DNA from: Ascidia mentula
Lineage: Eukaryota > Chordata > Ascidiacea > Phlebobranchia > Ascidiidae
Direction: 5' to 3'
Length of the DNA: 64,000 nt
Assembly (NCBI GenBank): GCA_947561715.1
Contig: OX387201.1
Coordinates: 5,001-69,000 of the forward strand
Position numbers and translations under genes: made by a program. The notes below the pieces were generated by a model. The model made no database searches and was not told where the DNA came from. It was given only the letters and a program-made list of their open reading frames with translations. Of this stretch, positions 35,768 through 46,650 are shown piece by piece. Numbering within the stretch: position 1 is the first letter of the stretch; each line of letters starts with the position of its first letter.

Positions 35768-36969
35768 ATGTCTGGCAGGAAAGCAGCCAAACACGAGGAT
35801 GGCAGTGATGAGGTAGAAATGAATCTGCAAGATAAGGAAGAAGAAATTAATGTGGATTTTGAAGGTTTTGATTAAACAAGTGTTGTGTTTTAATCTAGCA
35901 CACATTTACTAGTTATGTTGTTCGGGTTTGTAAGTGTATTTTTTGGCAGGCTTTAACCTCTGCGACCAAGACTATTCTGGCATTAAGCAACTTCTCACAC
36001 AGCTATTCACCACCTCTTGTGAATTAAACCTTTCTAAGTTAAGCGATGCACTAATATCACAAAACTTTATTGGGACTGTTCTCAAACAAGGAGAGGTAAT
36101 AATTTTTCCTCTTAATGTATAGCAAATAATACACAAAATTTATCATAGATATCACCAGTTGATGATGGCAGCCACAATGGAATGGACGTTGATGATGTTT
36201 TTGCCTTGGTAACTTGTTATTCTCTGACAAGACCAAAAGATGAAGTTTGTGATGCACTTTATAAATACTTGGCAAAAAAATGTGAAGATAGTAAATGTTC
36301 GAAGGAAACCAAGGACCTGTTTAATGAGGTTGTATTGAAATGGTGTGTGTTTGTGTACATGTCAAGACCTTACTGTATGTTAAGATCCTGGAGAGTGGAA
36401 GAGATGACAGAAGCACAAACTGCCTGGGATTAATATTCAATGAACGTTTTATCAACATCCCACCACAGGTAGTATTTGATTTTACTTTTTTATGTCATAA
36501 TTTTATTGTATTTTTATTAAGGCTTCACTACCAATGTTTTTCAAAATGTTGGATGAAATTTCTGAAGCGAGAAACAAAAATCATCAGTCACATTTTGATT
36601 TCACTCATTTTATCTTAATCTCTAAAACTTACAATATCACAATGGAACTAGGAGTCAACAACAGCATAAAGGCAAGCTTCTGTGTAAAAGTTTAAAAGCA
36701 ATAGTTCTTTAACAATGTTCCACTGTTTGTTGAAGCTTTTAATGAATCATAGTTTGTATCAAAATCAACTTTATCGTTGTGTTTAGCCAAACATTGCAGA
36801 CGATTTGTATCAAAACGCAGAGGAGGAAATATTCGCTGAGCATTCTATAGCAAGTTTCGACTTCAATCTCCAATGTGATGACGTCACAAAAAAGCGCCGC
36901 GTTCTCTCACTGAACCGTGACGGCTTGGAAAAAGCGATATCAAATTTGGAGAAACATTTGAAAACTTAA
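35768..36969 (+). CDS. BCCIP: BRCA2 and CDKN1A-interacting protein BCCIP
   Basis: BCCIP is a nuclear protein tied to BRCA2/p21 and to ribosome biogenesis. The start is ATG at 35768 (MSGRKAAKHEDGSDEVEMN), with an acidic leader ending INVDFEGFD. The exons follow the family: DQDYSGIKQLLTQLF, ALISQNFIGTVLKQ, MDVDDVFALVTCYSLT, GLIFNERFINIPPQ (nearly identical to the vertebrate segment), SLPMFFKMLDEIS, FTHFILISKTY, and a last exon with NAEEEIFAEHSIASFDFN ending at 36969. A poly(A) signal AATAAA lies at 36993-36998, very close to the stop. Confidence 0.92.
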
Positions 36970-36998
36970 CTTTTTCGATTAAATATTTGCAAAATAAA

Positions 36999-39299
36999 AT
37001 GTGTGTCCGTATTTCATGAAAATCTGCTACATTGCGGAATCTTAAAACTTTTTCACGATTGTGTCATCGATCGTGGTGAAGAAGCAGATGTGAAGCAAGC
37101 GTGGTTGTGCGTAATGCATGGGTCGGGTTACAACCGACATCTGCCTTGCAGGATCTGTTTTTCTTGGTTTGAGTCTTTTTTCATAAATTTGCAACAAAGA
37201 TTATTTACAATAGATTGTTTTTTTTGAAAAAAGGGTTTTTCGGAATCGAGTTGACATTTGTAAATGTGAGTGCAATTAATTTTGCGCAGTCGTGTGACGT
37301 AAGCGCCGACTGTAGTTACTTGAATTCAAAACTTTACATGTTTTGCAAAAAGCATGCCGGTAGACTCGCGTCGCAGTGATATTTCAAGATCAATTAGGAA
37401 AGCGGTAATGCCAGCACCTAAACTCATTGCATCCCTAAGTAGAGATTGATTGGTCACTGTTAATTACGAGTTACTTTAGTTGTTGCTTAGAAGATTTTCG
37501 ATAAGTGGTTTAGCCCTGCCAGCCACTGAAGAAAACAAATAACGATTCATGGAGAAGTTTTACGATGCGTTCTGTGCATTGCACCATGGCTATCTTGAAA
37601 ACAATGTTCAACTACTCGTTTGTTTTTATGTAAACAAATGATTTGTTTGTTACACTCCAAACACCCCAATTGTCTTATCAACGTCACAATGAAATATTCT
37701 TGCGTCACATTCCATCAGCGACGTTAGGTGGAGAGCTAGATCTAGTGGCGTGGTGACAGAATTAACAATATGTTTGGTAGTGTGTTGCTGTTTGTCATGT
37801 TGGCGCATTTCTTTATAGGGATGACGTAGAAAGCTGTCGAATTCACATGAATCCGGCAATTATCAGATGGAAGCAAAGTTGTATCCTGTTCAACAATCAG
37901 AGCCCGTTTGCTTTCCCAAATCAGCTTGCCAACCCGCTCATCTTCGCATGTACTTACCCCTAATGGACTTTGCAATAACAACACAAGAAGATAAGAGCCT
38001 TTGTGACGCCAAAGAAGGCAATAGAAGATCTAGAACAAATAAACAATGCAGGGTATCTATTCCATGGAGGCAGTGCGGAAAGCCGCAAGAAGATTTTGGC
38101 TTTAAGATTTAAGGTAACGGTTTTAAATGTTAAACCTTAAAAATAAAGGATTACAATATTTTCCAATTTGCTGCTTTTATAGAAAATATGTTGTTAAAAT
38201 ATTGGCCACTGGAAAGTTTGTCACCCACAGAGAGACAGTTCAAACCATTCCAATAAATAATGTGGTTGCATAATCGTTGCAACTGAAACTGTAAAACAGG
38301 AAATGTATTTTTATTTGTGCCATTTCACTTTAAAGTTTTTGATTGCGGTATATTCTTTATTGTTCAGTGCAGGTTTGCCAGTTACGGAAACGAAGTATTG
38401 AATTAAAGTTAGTTGGGATAGATTACGCAAACACAGCAAGTTACTTTAACGTTTGTTGCGTGGGGAGAGCCTGTACTTTCGTTCGATGCCATCGACCAGT
38501 TTGAGAAAGAGATTTCTCTTAATTTCATCGTCAGAATAACACCGCGAAAGTTGGATAAGATATACTCGGGCAGGTAATTTCAGAACAAACTGAATACTCC
38601 GAGGCAATCCTATGCGACAGCACGAATATACAGAATATTGATGTGCATACCGCTATGTCCGCCTTTAAATATGTTTGTTGAGGGTTTCTTTTCAACTAAA
38701 ACTGTTTCACAAAATCGGTTACTACGTTTGCTGACCAGTAACTTATTTTATTAGCGTTTTTTTTCAATGTCAAGGTTATAACTAATAATTGGTATCGGTG
38801 ATGCGGCATTCCAAGTGCGGGGATTCCGCTGATATTTGCCAGACTTTGCCGATGAAAGATATTGAGATCGAAGTTGAAACTTGCAATATATCTGATGTAA
38901 GAAGGAACCGGAAAGTATTTTGTTCATGGCAGAACTTTCTTAACAAATTCAAGGTGATCAAAGTTTCTACTATGCGCACATGAACACGTGAAACATAAAA
39001 TGGACACCAGTAAAACCGTTAGGGTTGTCGAGTCCAGCGCTCATGTGAAGGTGATGTTTTAATAGTTTTCTATGGAACGTAAAGTCGATTGAATTTGATC
39101 TTTTAAGTGAGAACCAAACCCAATGTAAAAAGAGTTACTGAATTATTAATTGAACTTTTTGTGTGACCCCCCCGGCTAAAGTGACCTTGAGCCTGTATAA
39201 AATGACCTTAAGTCTGTATAAAGTTGCTTTTAAACTCGCACAATCCAATCCAGTTAGGAAATAACCTGGGAAATAGTTCAGTTAAGAACCAGTAGACGA
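36999..39299. other. Poorly resolved region
   Basis: No family was recognised. Possible exon-like pieces on the plus strand are: a frame at about 38440-38575 reading VTLTFVAWGEPVLSFDA and ITPRKLDKIYSGR followed by gtaatt; an ATG-started stretch at 38801 (MRHSKCGDSADICQTLPMKD) with donor gtgatc at about 38955; and a short MDTSKTVRVVESSAHVK at 39000 with donor gtgatg. The last two may be N-terminal exons of the CNG channel downstream, but phases to the S1 exon were not made to agree. Confidence 0.3.
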
Positions 39300-39590
39300 A
39301 TGGAAAGCTCGGCATTCATTATATTTTACCTTTTTGTTTTAATCCAGACCACACCACGGATATGGCCGTCATCAAAGCAGGGTGATCGAAACGACGATAG
39401 CTGTTCAAAGTGCGATCTACTTTTGAAAAAATTTTCCATCCCATCATCCGATCAAAGTGTTGAAAGCAACGCTTCATCGGAGGAGATCAACGATGGAACT
39501 AAACGATTTACTTTTTCCCAAGGAATTCCGATCAAGGGAAGTGACGAAATGAATTTTACAAAGTATGAAATTATAAGTTGTATCAATTAA
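39300..39590 (+). CDS. Candidate small secreted protein
   Basis: A 96-residue ATG frame opens with a hydrophobic, signal-peptide-like segment (MESSAFIIFYLFVLIQ). It continues with one Cys-x-x-Cys pair (SCSKCDLLLKKF), a Ser-rich acidic stretch and a Lys-Arg pair before FTFSQGIPIKG. Two TATA-like motifs (gtataaaatg, gtataaag) lie about 80-110 bp upstream, and AATAAA occurs about 200 bp after the stop. The family is unknown. It could instead be chance or part of the CNG channel's N-terminus. Confidence 0.3.
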   Translation: MESSAFIIFYLFVLIQTTPRIWPSSKQGDRNDDSCSKCDLLLKKFSIPSSDQSVESNASSEEINDGTKRFTFSQGIPIKGSDEMNFTKYEIISCIN

Positions 39591-40404
39591 GGATATTTGC
39601 AAAAAATGTTTTGATCAAAACTATTTCAAAACGAAGTTGACGGGTCTCTGTGGTAAGAGGTTAAGGCATCAAGCCAACAAACCAAATACAGTTCATGTTA
39701 AAGGTCGCTAAATTATTCATTGTTAAGGCGAGATTATTGATCGGCCTGATATATAATTACCTTCCTTCACTCGAATAATTGTTACCACAATAAATTCTTC
39801 CCACCAGCAAGTCGATCGGAACCAACATTAAAAAATTGAAAACTTACAGGCAATAAAGTACCGACCAAGCGATAACGTTAATGTTGTTGTGATTCGTTTC
39901 AAACACGCCCACAATCTGGACCCTAATCAGTCGCAAAACCAATATTTACACGAACAAAACATATCGGTGATAATGTGAACTTGTATTAAGCGAAAACTCA
40001 GGGTATATTTTATAACAAACTACACCTAGAAGCACTCTGCTATATTTTGTGTCCATTGAAACATGGGATTAAATCCCTCAGGGTTTAAGACTTTCATATA
40101 ATGATGTTATGAACGCTTTCGCGAACGAATTTTACAACGCGAAATCCTCATTAAAATAGCGTGTGCGCTCCTCAGAAAGATCTCCATTAAAATCAATACC
40201 TAAAGAAAACAAGATCTTTGAATTCCTCAATGTTTTTTTATGAATTGCCCACAATCAAAACATTTCACATCTACACGAGACTTGCATTCATCAACGCGTT
40301 ACCGAGGATGTATTTAGGTCGATATAAAGTGAAGCGATTTATTTGGAAACAGGAAAATATTTTTCAATATATTACCACGATATCTGTTTGTTTGCAGTTC
40401 GCTG

Positions 40405-43400
40405 TTGCATCGGACAGTTGTGAATCCCGAAGGAAGGATTCTCTTTTTGTGGCTTGTGTGCGTTTCAGCTGCTTGGCTGTACAGTGTTTGGGCCCTCATA
40501 GCCAGACAAGCTTTCAAAGAACTTCGTGATCCGCATTCCGTAAGTTCGATCAAAACAAACCGCGCTGGGACCAATAACATAGTGACACGTCATCTAATTA
40601 GGTCTATTCTCTCAAGAGTACATAAGTCTGTTGGATTAAAATTAACTTATCGCAACTTTCAAAGGACAAATCCACAAGGACTGTTTTGGATAAAATATAT
40701 TACCCAAGTTTTATTCAGAGAAAACTCGCAAACAACCTTTATCCAATCCACATGAATTCGATGAATAAACGTTTCCTCCCCGACGTGTTGTTATACAGAT
40801 GCTGTTTTGGTTTGTTCTTGATTATTCAAGCGACTTCATTTATTTGGCCGACATCATCGTCCAGCTTCGAACCGGTTTCCTCGAGAATGGTCTGTTAGTT
40901 TGTGAGTCGTCGAAACTCACGCGTCATTACCTCCTTTCACGACGATTTGTCATGGACGTCGCCTGCTTGATACCAACCGACTTCTTGTACTTTCTAACCG
41001 GTTCCATGGAACCCCTCTTTAGGTTTCCTAGGTTCCTCAAGGGATACAGAGCCAAGCAATTTTACAGGTATCTACATTTTAATCTCCCCGTGTTCAAGCA
41101 TCATCATGTTACTATTAATACAGGAAAGCGGAGTCAGCGACTTCCTACCCCAATGCATTACGAGTTATATTTCTTGGTCACACTATGATGCTCCTCATGC
41201 ATTGGTTCGCCTGCTTCTACTTCATGATAAGCGAAAGTGAGGATTTCTACACACCAGACAGTAAGTGAAACACTAGTAATTACGAACAGGAAGAAACATG
41301 TTTGGTCACAGATGAAAGTCGCGGTTGGGCTTACCCTCTGCCTAAAGGTGATAACGCCAGTGAATGGTCGACTTTGAGAAGGAAATATCTGCATTCAATC
41401 TACTGGTCGTGCCTTACGCTCACCACGATTGGAGAAAAGCAGTCACCTTCAACTGACCTTGAGTGAGTGACACGTAATACTTTGCACGGTTATGTGGTTT
41501 TGTGACACGGGTTATGTTTTAGATACATCTGCACGCTTGCTGCTTACTTTCTCGGGATATTTGTCTTCGCAACAGTCGTTGGTGAGGTTTTGTTCCAATT
41601 AAGTTTCTCTTCAACACAACATGTTATATTTGCAATTTACTTATAAATCCCACCGCAATTAACCACAGGACAGGTAGGAAATGTGATTGCCAACAAGAAT
41701 GCGAACAGACTGGAATACGAAAGGATGGTGGTAAGACGTGGTGTCATCACCTTCTGGGTTACAGACCACCATCCATCAATTTAAACTTATTTTAGGACAA
41801 CGCAAAAACATTTATGAAGACCAAAAATGTGCCGAAGGACATGCAGACACGCGTTTTACGTTGGTACGATTATTCGTGGTCACGTGGTACATTGAGAGGT
41901 TCCACTGACGTGAACAGGCTGGGGATGATGCCTGACACACTGAAGGTTGAACTTGCAATTCAAGTTAATCTTAACACGCTGAGGAAGGTGAAACTTTGTC
42001 CTTTGTATCTCCTCATGTTCAATATAAATTTAATGTTTATCTTATCGTGTTCCTCTCCTATTAATATTACTAAACTATAACTTAAGGGAATGATAAAGTC
42101 ATTTCCAAACCGCCATCACGACCACAATTCGCGCAGGTGTCGATATTCCGCCTCGTTCAACCAGAATTTCTTTATCATCTCGTGCTAAAGATGAAATCTT
42201 GCATCTACACTCCAGGCGACCTTATCTGCAGGCAAGGAGAGGTCGCGAGGGAGATGTTTATCATCAGTCATGGAATACTAGAAGTCGTAAGGTAGAAAAC
42301 ACTCGTGTGCCGATGTATTAGTGCTGGGTGAAACTGATAACATCTATTCCTTACGGTGCAGCACGACTTTGTCAGCCAAACTCAACCCACTGAGTTGGCC
42401 GCGCAGGACGATACATCATATTTTGAAAAACGTGGCTTGAATAATGACCATACTTTGTGTATTATCATAAAAATATTTCCACCAGTGCAGAAACAGCCAT
42501 TCCATATTTTAATTAGTTAACTTCGCAAAGAAAATGGCAAATCTTTTGAAAACCAATTTGCATGAAAGTTATGTTCAAATGTTGAAAAATTATTTTTATT
42601 TAGCAACCTGTTTAGCGACTTAGAAGCTCAGTCAGACCTAAAAATAATATTTCAACAACTTTGATTAAACGAACAAACGGACCGGAGTATGGAAAAACTA
42701 TTAAGTTACATTAATTACAAGAATTCCTTATCATGACACGCAGCGAATCAGGAACGATTATGGCAAGATTGAAGGCTGGAGATTTTTTCGGTGAAATCGG
42801 AATTCTGAACATTATGAAAGGAGTTAACAAAAGAGTCGCGAATGTACGGAGTGTTGGATACTCTGAAGTTTTTACACTGGAAGGTGATGATGTTTTGCAG
42901 GCGATGGAATATTACCCAGGTGAGGACAGAATATTTAACGGGACGCAAATTATACTTTAATAAATTCCTTTTTGGTTTCACAGTTGTGCTTAATTCATAA
43001 GTTTATAAAACAAGTGTTCTTTTCAAATAAACAATGACGTCACAACAATAGGTGAAGATTATTTTGATATTGGTTGTTGGCGACATCGCGTGGTCAACTT
43101 AATTTAAAACTACTACCGAATAATTTCTTTGTATCAAATAAACTAAGGCTGGTTTTGTCAAGTTGTGTGCCAAGACATGAATGCCGCGAAAGTTTAACAA
43201 AAAGTTCTGGCATTATTTCGTTACTTATACGAAGTAGTTGCACTCCAGCATAAAAATGTACCCATGTATTATATTGGTTCACAATGGCTTTATTCAAAAA
43301 TCAAACTGAGTTTGAAGCAAATCAACCCGGAGGCTCCAAATGTGCTGATAAAAGTTTTGAGACCCACCAAAGGAGTAATCTGTTAATTGTCTTGAGTAGA

Positions 43401-44678
43401 AGCGAAAAGACTTCTTCTGTTGTACGGGAGACAGCGCTTGGAAGAGTCCTCTCAACATCCAGGATCGGACGCTCATGAACTCCTCGTTGAGAAAGAACAA
43501 AGATCGATGAAGATCCGGGAATCGATTGCGAGTATCGCTTCGAAAAGGTGACTTTTATGCCCCCTAGTGTCGATTTGGTGGAAAGTTTTTGTTTCGTTCG
43601 CAGCAAGGAAAGAGCAACTTCGGCAAAAAATCATAAACACAGAACGGTTCGACTCCGGGCAACAAAATCATTCAGCGGTCGGACAATGCGAGGGGGAACC
43701 GAGATGTTGGCGGCTTCGGTCGCTTCTTCTATCAAGTTTGACAACATGACAAGTGTTTTTATGAACACGGGCGAAACGACGACCACCAATAAAAATTCCC
43801 CGCAAGGTATGTTGTAGTCACGTGACATATGTTCTTTACGACACAGATTTTTTTCGTTCAGTTGGAGAAAAATCCTTGGAAGTTTTGCCCGAAGAAAGAG
43901 GGAAGGAGAAGAAAACCATGGCCAGGATGAGAGAACTTGTGCGTTGCCTGCTTGGGTTTGCTTGCCTATGTTATATGTGTTTGTTTTAGGTTTGTGAATT
44001 GCAACAATGTCTGAACCAAGATAATAAACAAGAAAGAAAGGATTCGCTTACCGATATCAGCCACAGGGTGTCGTGCGAGGGCGATGCTCTACAGTTAATT
44101 GAACTTCAGAAACAAATTCTTAACGAAGAGCGAAAGAAAGTTGGCGCTTTGCAAGAGGATATTAAACTTCTCATGGTAATTATATCAGACATCTTTTTCA
44201 TAGGACATCTTTACGATTTATTTCCATCCACAATTTACAGGAAAAGTTGGAAAACACAATGAAAGAAGAGCCACGGAATAAAAAGTTCTCAAAAAATCCC
44301 ACCTCGAATAACAACATGAATAGTGGAAAAGGAAGAAAGAGTCTGATGATTGGAGACGAAGGCGAAAGGTCTCCAGACAACGAGGAACTAAAGAAACCGG
44401 TTCATTCAAGGAGTTACCCAAGACTCAGTAAACATTCTGTAAGCCTGCCTTCATCAGCAAGCCAAGACTTCCCTCGCTCCAAAACAAACAACAGACGTCG
44501 TCGTTGGCCAATTCTCAACGCGGCAATAAGATTAAAAAAGTTGAACCGGCCGACAATGGTCGAGAGCGCGGTTCCATCGAGAAGAGTCGATTTAAGAAAT
44601 TGTGGAGAGTTGATGCGCCACAATGAAGCTGTAGAGTTCGATACCGAAAGTGATGGGGAAAAAAACAAAAATTATTAA
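40405..44678 (+). CDS. CNGA: CNGA-like cyclic nucleotide-gated cation channel (5' end unresolved)
   Basis: This is a cGMP/cAMP-gated cation channel of sensory type. The first clear exon carries S1 (VVNPEGRILFLWLVCV, WALIARQAFKELRD). The next, at 40798, has S2-S4 (WFVLDYSSDFIYLADIIVQL, RTGFLENGLLV, DVACLIPTDFLYFL). Then come S5 (YPNALRVIFLGHTMMLLMHW), the pore LTLTTIGEKQSP with the Glu of A-type subunits, S6 and C-linker (FLGIFVFATVV, QTRVLRWYDYSW), and the cyclic-nucleotide-binding domain (YTPGDLICRQGEVAREMFII, KAGDFFGEIGILNI). The exon at about 43400 continues EAKRLLLLYGRQRLEE in phase. A long Ser-, Arg- and Lys-rich tail includes a coiled segment ILNEERKKVGALQEDIKLLM like the CLZ trimerisation domain, and stops at 44678. 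Upstream N-terminal exons were not assigned. Poly(A) signal at 44794-44799. Confidence 0.87.
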
Positions 44679-44826
44679 CAGCAGTTTTTGTGCAACACTG
44701 TTCGGTCACAACATGGTTACAAGTAATAATGATGTATGTTTTGTCCTATATCTCCACTGATCCCGTAATTATTTCTGAAATGTTTCCACAACCAATAAAA
44801 GTTTCCTCCACTTAAATTGGATGGTT

Positions 44827-46195
44827 TCAACCAGTCAGGAGATTATTTTTTTCATCTAAGCACAATCCTTTGATTGATTTGGTGGATTTGTCAACATCTG
44901 ATTGGCTGTCAGTCGTGTGATCATAGTTGCTTAGTAACAGACGTTCCTTTTCAGGAATTGGTTCTAGTCGCCCTGAACAGTAATGGATTATAATTTTCTG
45001 TATGTAATAAAGACAACCATATCCCTAACCTGCTTTTAATCTTTCATTTACTTGGAACTTTGCACCATCATCCAATAATCGTATGACGATCCTTGCAAGA
45101 TTATTCGCATCATCAAAGCCACAATGGTGTCGACCTTCAAACTGAAGACCAATGTTTTGGAGCATATCCATCACTTTTGGCCTCTTAAGCTGGAACAAAA
45201 CTAGTTTTTTAACCTTTTAAAATCGAAACATGTTCCGTTCATAAAAAGAATACAAACCCCATAAAAGTTCCCAAAAACTTTTTTAAGGTTAATCCACTTT
45301 TTTGCCCATTTTGGAAACTGAATTTCTGACAAACAACATTGAACATTTAGGAATCGACTGAAGTCCCAAGACCTAAAACCAAACATGTTAAACACAGTTT
45401 GTCACAAAAAGTTTCATGCAAACCTTACCCGTCAGTAACAAAAGCACAAGATCTCGGTGAAAGCAGCTCATGACCATGAAGCCAGAACTGAAAACTTTCC
45501 AGGACCTCAGTAAAGTTTCGTGACTCTTCAACTTTGTTTTGAGAAATTCCTGTCAAGTTGGTACAGAATGTTGACAGAATGGGATTAAAAGTTGGTTTAC
45601 AATATTGGTGGAAAGCGTCAATCTGCAAAACATCGTCAACACTTTATTAGCTTTGTGACAAATGTATGAAAAATTATTATATAAGGTTACAATTAACGTA
45701 GCAAGATTTATTGTGGACCAAAGTCAACCAACTTCATCCTGAGAAAGTTTCACTTACAATTACTTTGCTTTTTGTGTTGATGAGAACGGCTGGGAACTCG
45801 ATTATTTCATGAAGGTAATTGGGAGGGTTGACTTCCTCACATGTTGCCTCAAAATCAACCACAATCAAATAAGGGTAACACTGCAATTCACCACAGTCTG
45901 TTGGTTTCACTGCAAGCTTCTGTTTTTTGTAACAGTTCTTCAAGCGTTTTCTGAGTACTTCTTTTACTCCTCTATAAAGTCACAGAATTGTTCAGAGCAA
46001 GCCTAAAAATAAAACCAATCTAAATAAGTACCTGTCACAAAGACCATTCCTTACAAGTTCTTTTTGGAGTTCTGCTTTGGTCATGCGATTAATTTTGCCA
46101 TTAATCCTAGAAAGGGCATGATAGACAGGGTCCAGACTACCTTCAGCATCATCCTTACGTGCCCTGACATGTGTCAAAGCTTGTAAACTATCCAT
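44827..46195 (-). CDS. ERI1: 3'-5' exoribonuclease ERI1
   Basis: ERI1 trims histone mRNA stem-loops, 5.8S rRNA and small RNAs. The start is ATG at 46195 (MDSLQALTHVRARKDDAEGS). The first exon has a SAP-type segment, INRMTKAELQKELVRNGLCD, spliced to GVKEVLRKRLKNCY. The DEDDh nuclease follows: VVDFEATCEE (Asp and Glu), the EIIEFPAVLI core, FVTDGSWDFSRFL (second Asp) and GRHHCGFDDANNLARI (catalytic His and last Asp), so the active site is complete. The last exon reads RLEPIPEKERLLLSN and continues acidic to the stop at 44827. Five or six short exons. It converges on the CNG channel gene with very little 3' spacing. Confidence 0.92.
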
Positions 46196-46650
46196 TAAAA
46201 CTTACCGTTAAGCAAACTAAAAAACAAAGTTAAATGTTGACAAATACTGAAGTAAAATGAAAAAATAGAAAACAAAACACATTACTGGAACAAATATTAA
46301 AACCTATTCAAAAACCATGTATGTTTTGTTTGTGCATTATTTCACTCAAATATAACTTCAACAACAAACAAATATTGTGTCAACTTAACATGGAAAAGTG
46401 AGCATTTATAATTTGCTCCAGGTTTAACAAAAAAGCAACAAAAACACAGGATATGAAAGTTATTGTTATGGTGTTAGACAGTATATGAAGCATCCCCATC
46501 ACCTACAAACATACAAAATCCATTCCGCTTGTATTATTCTATTTCTTTATGTTAAATAAACTTTAAAAGAATTAATTCAATCTCACTTTAAATGAACAGC
46601 AAACACTACAGGCCAACATTTTGGTAACTTTGAGCAAGTTGGTAATTTTT
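46196..46650. other. COP1-ERI1 intergenic region
   Basis: 455 bp of very AT-rich sequence between two minus-strand genes. It must contain the COP1 3' UTR and the ERI1 promoter. No further feature was recognised. Confidence 0.5.
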
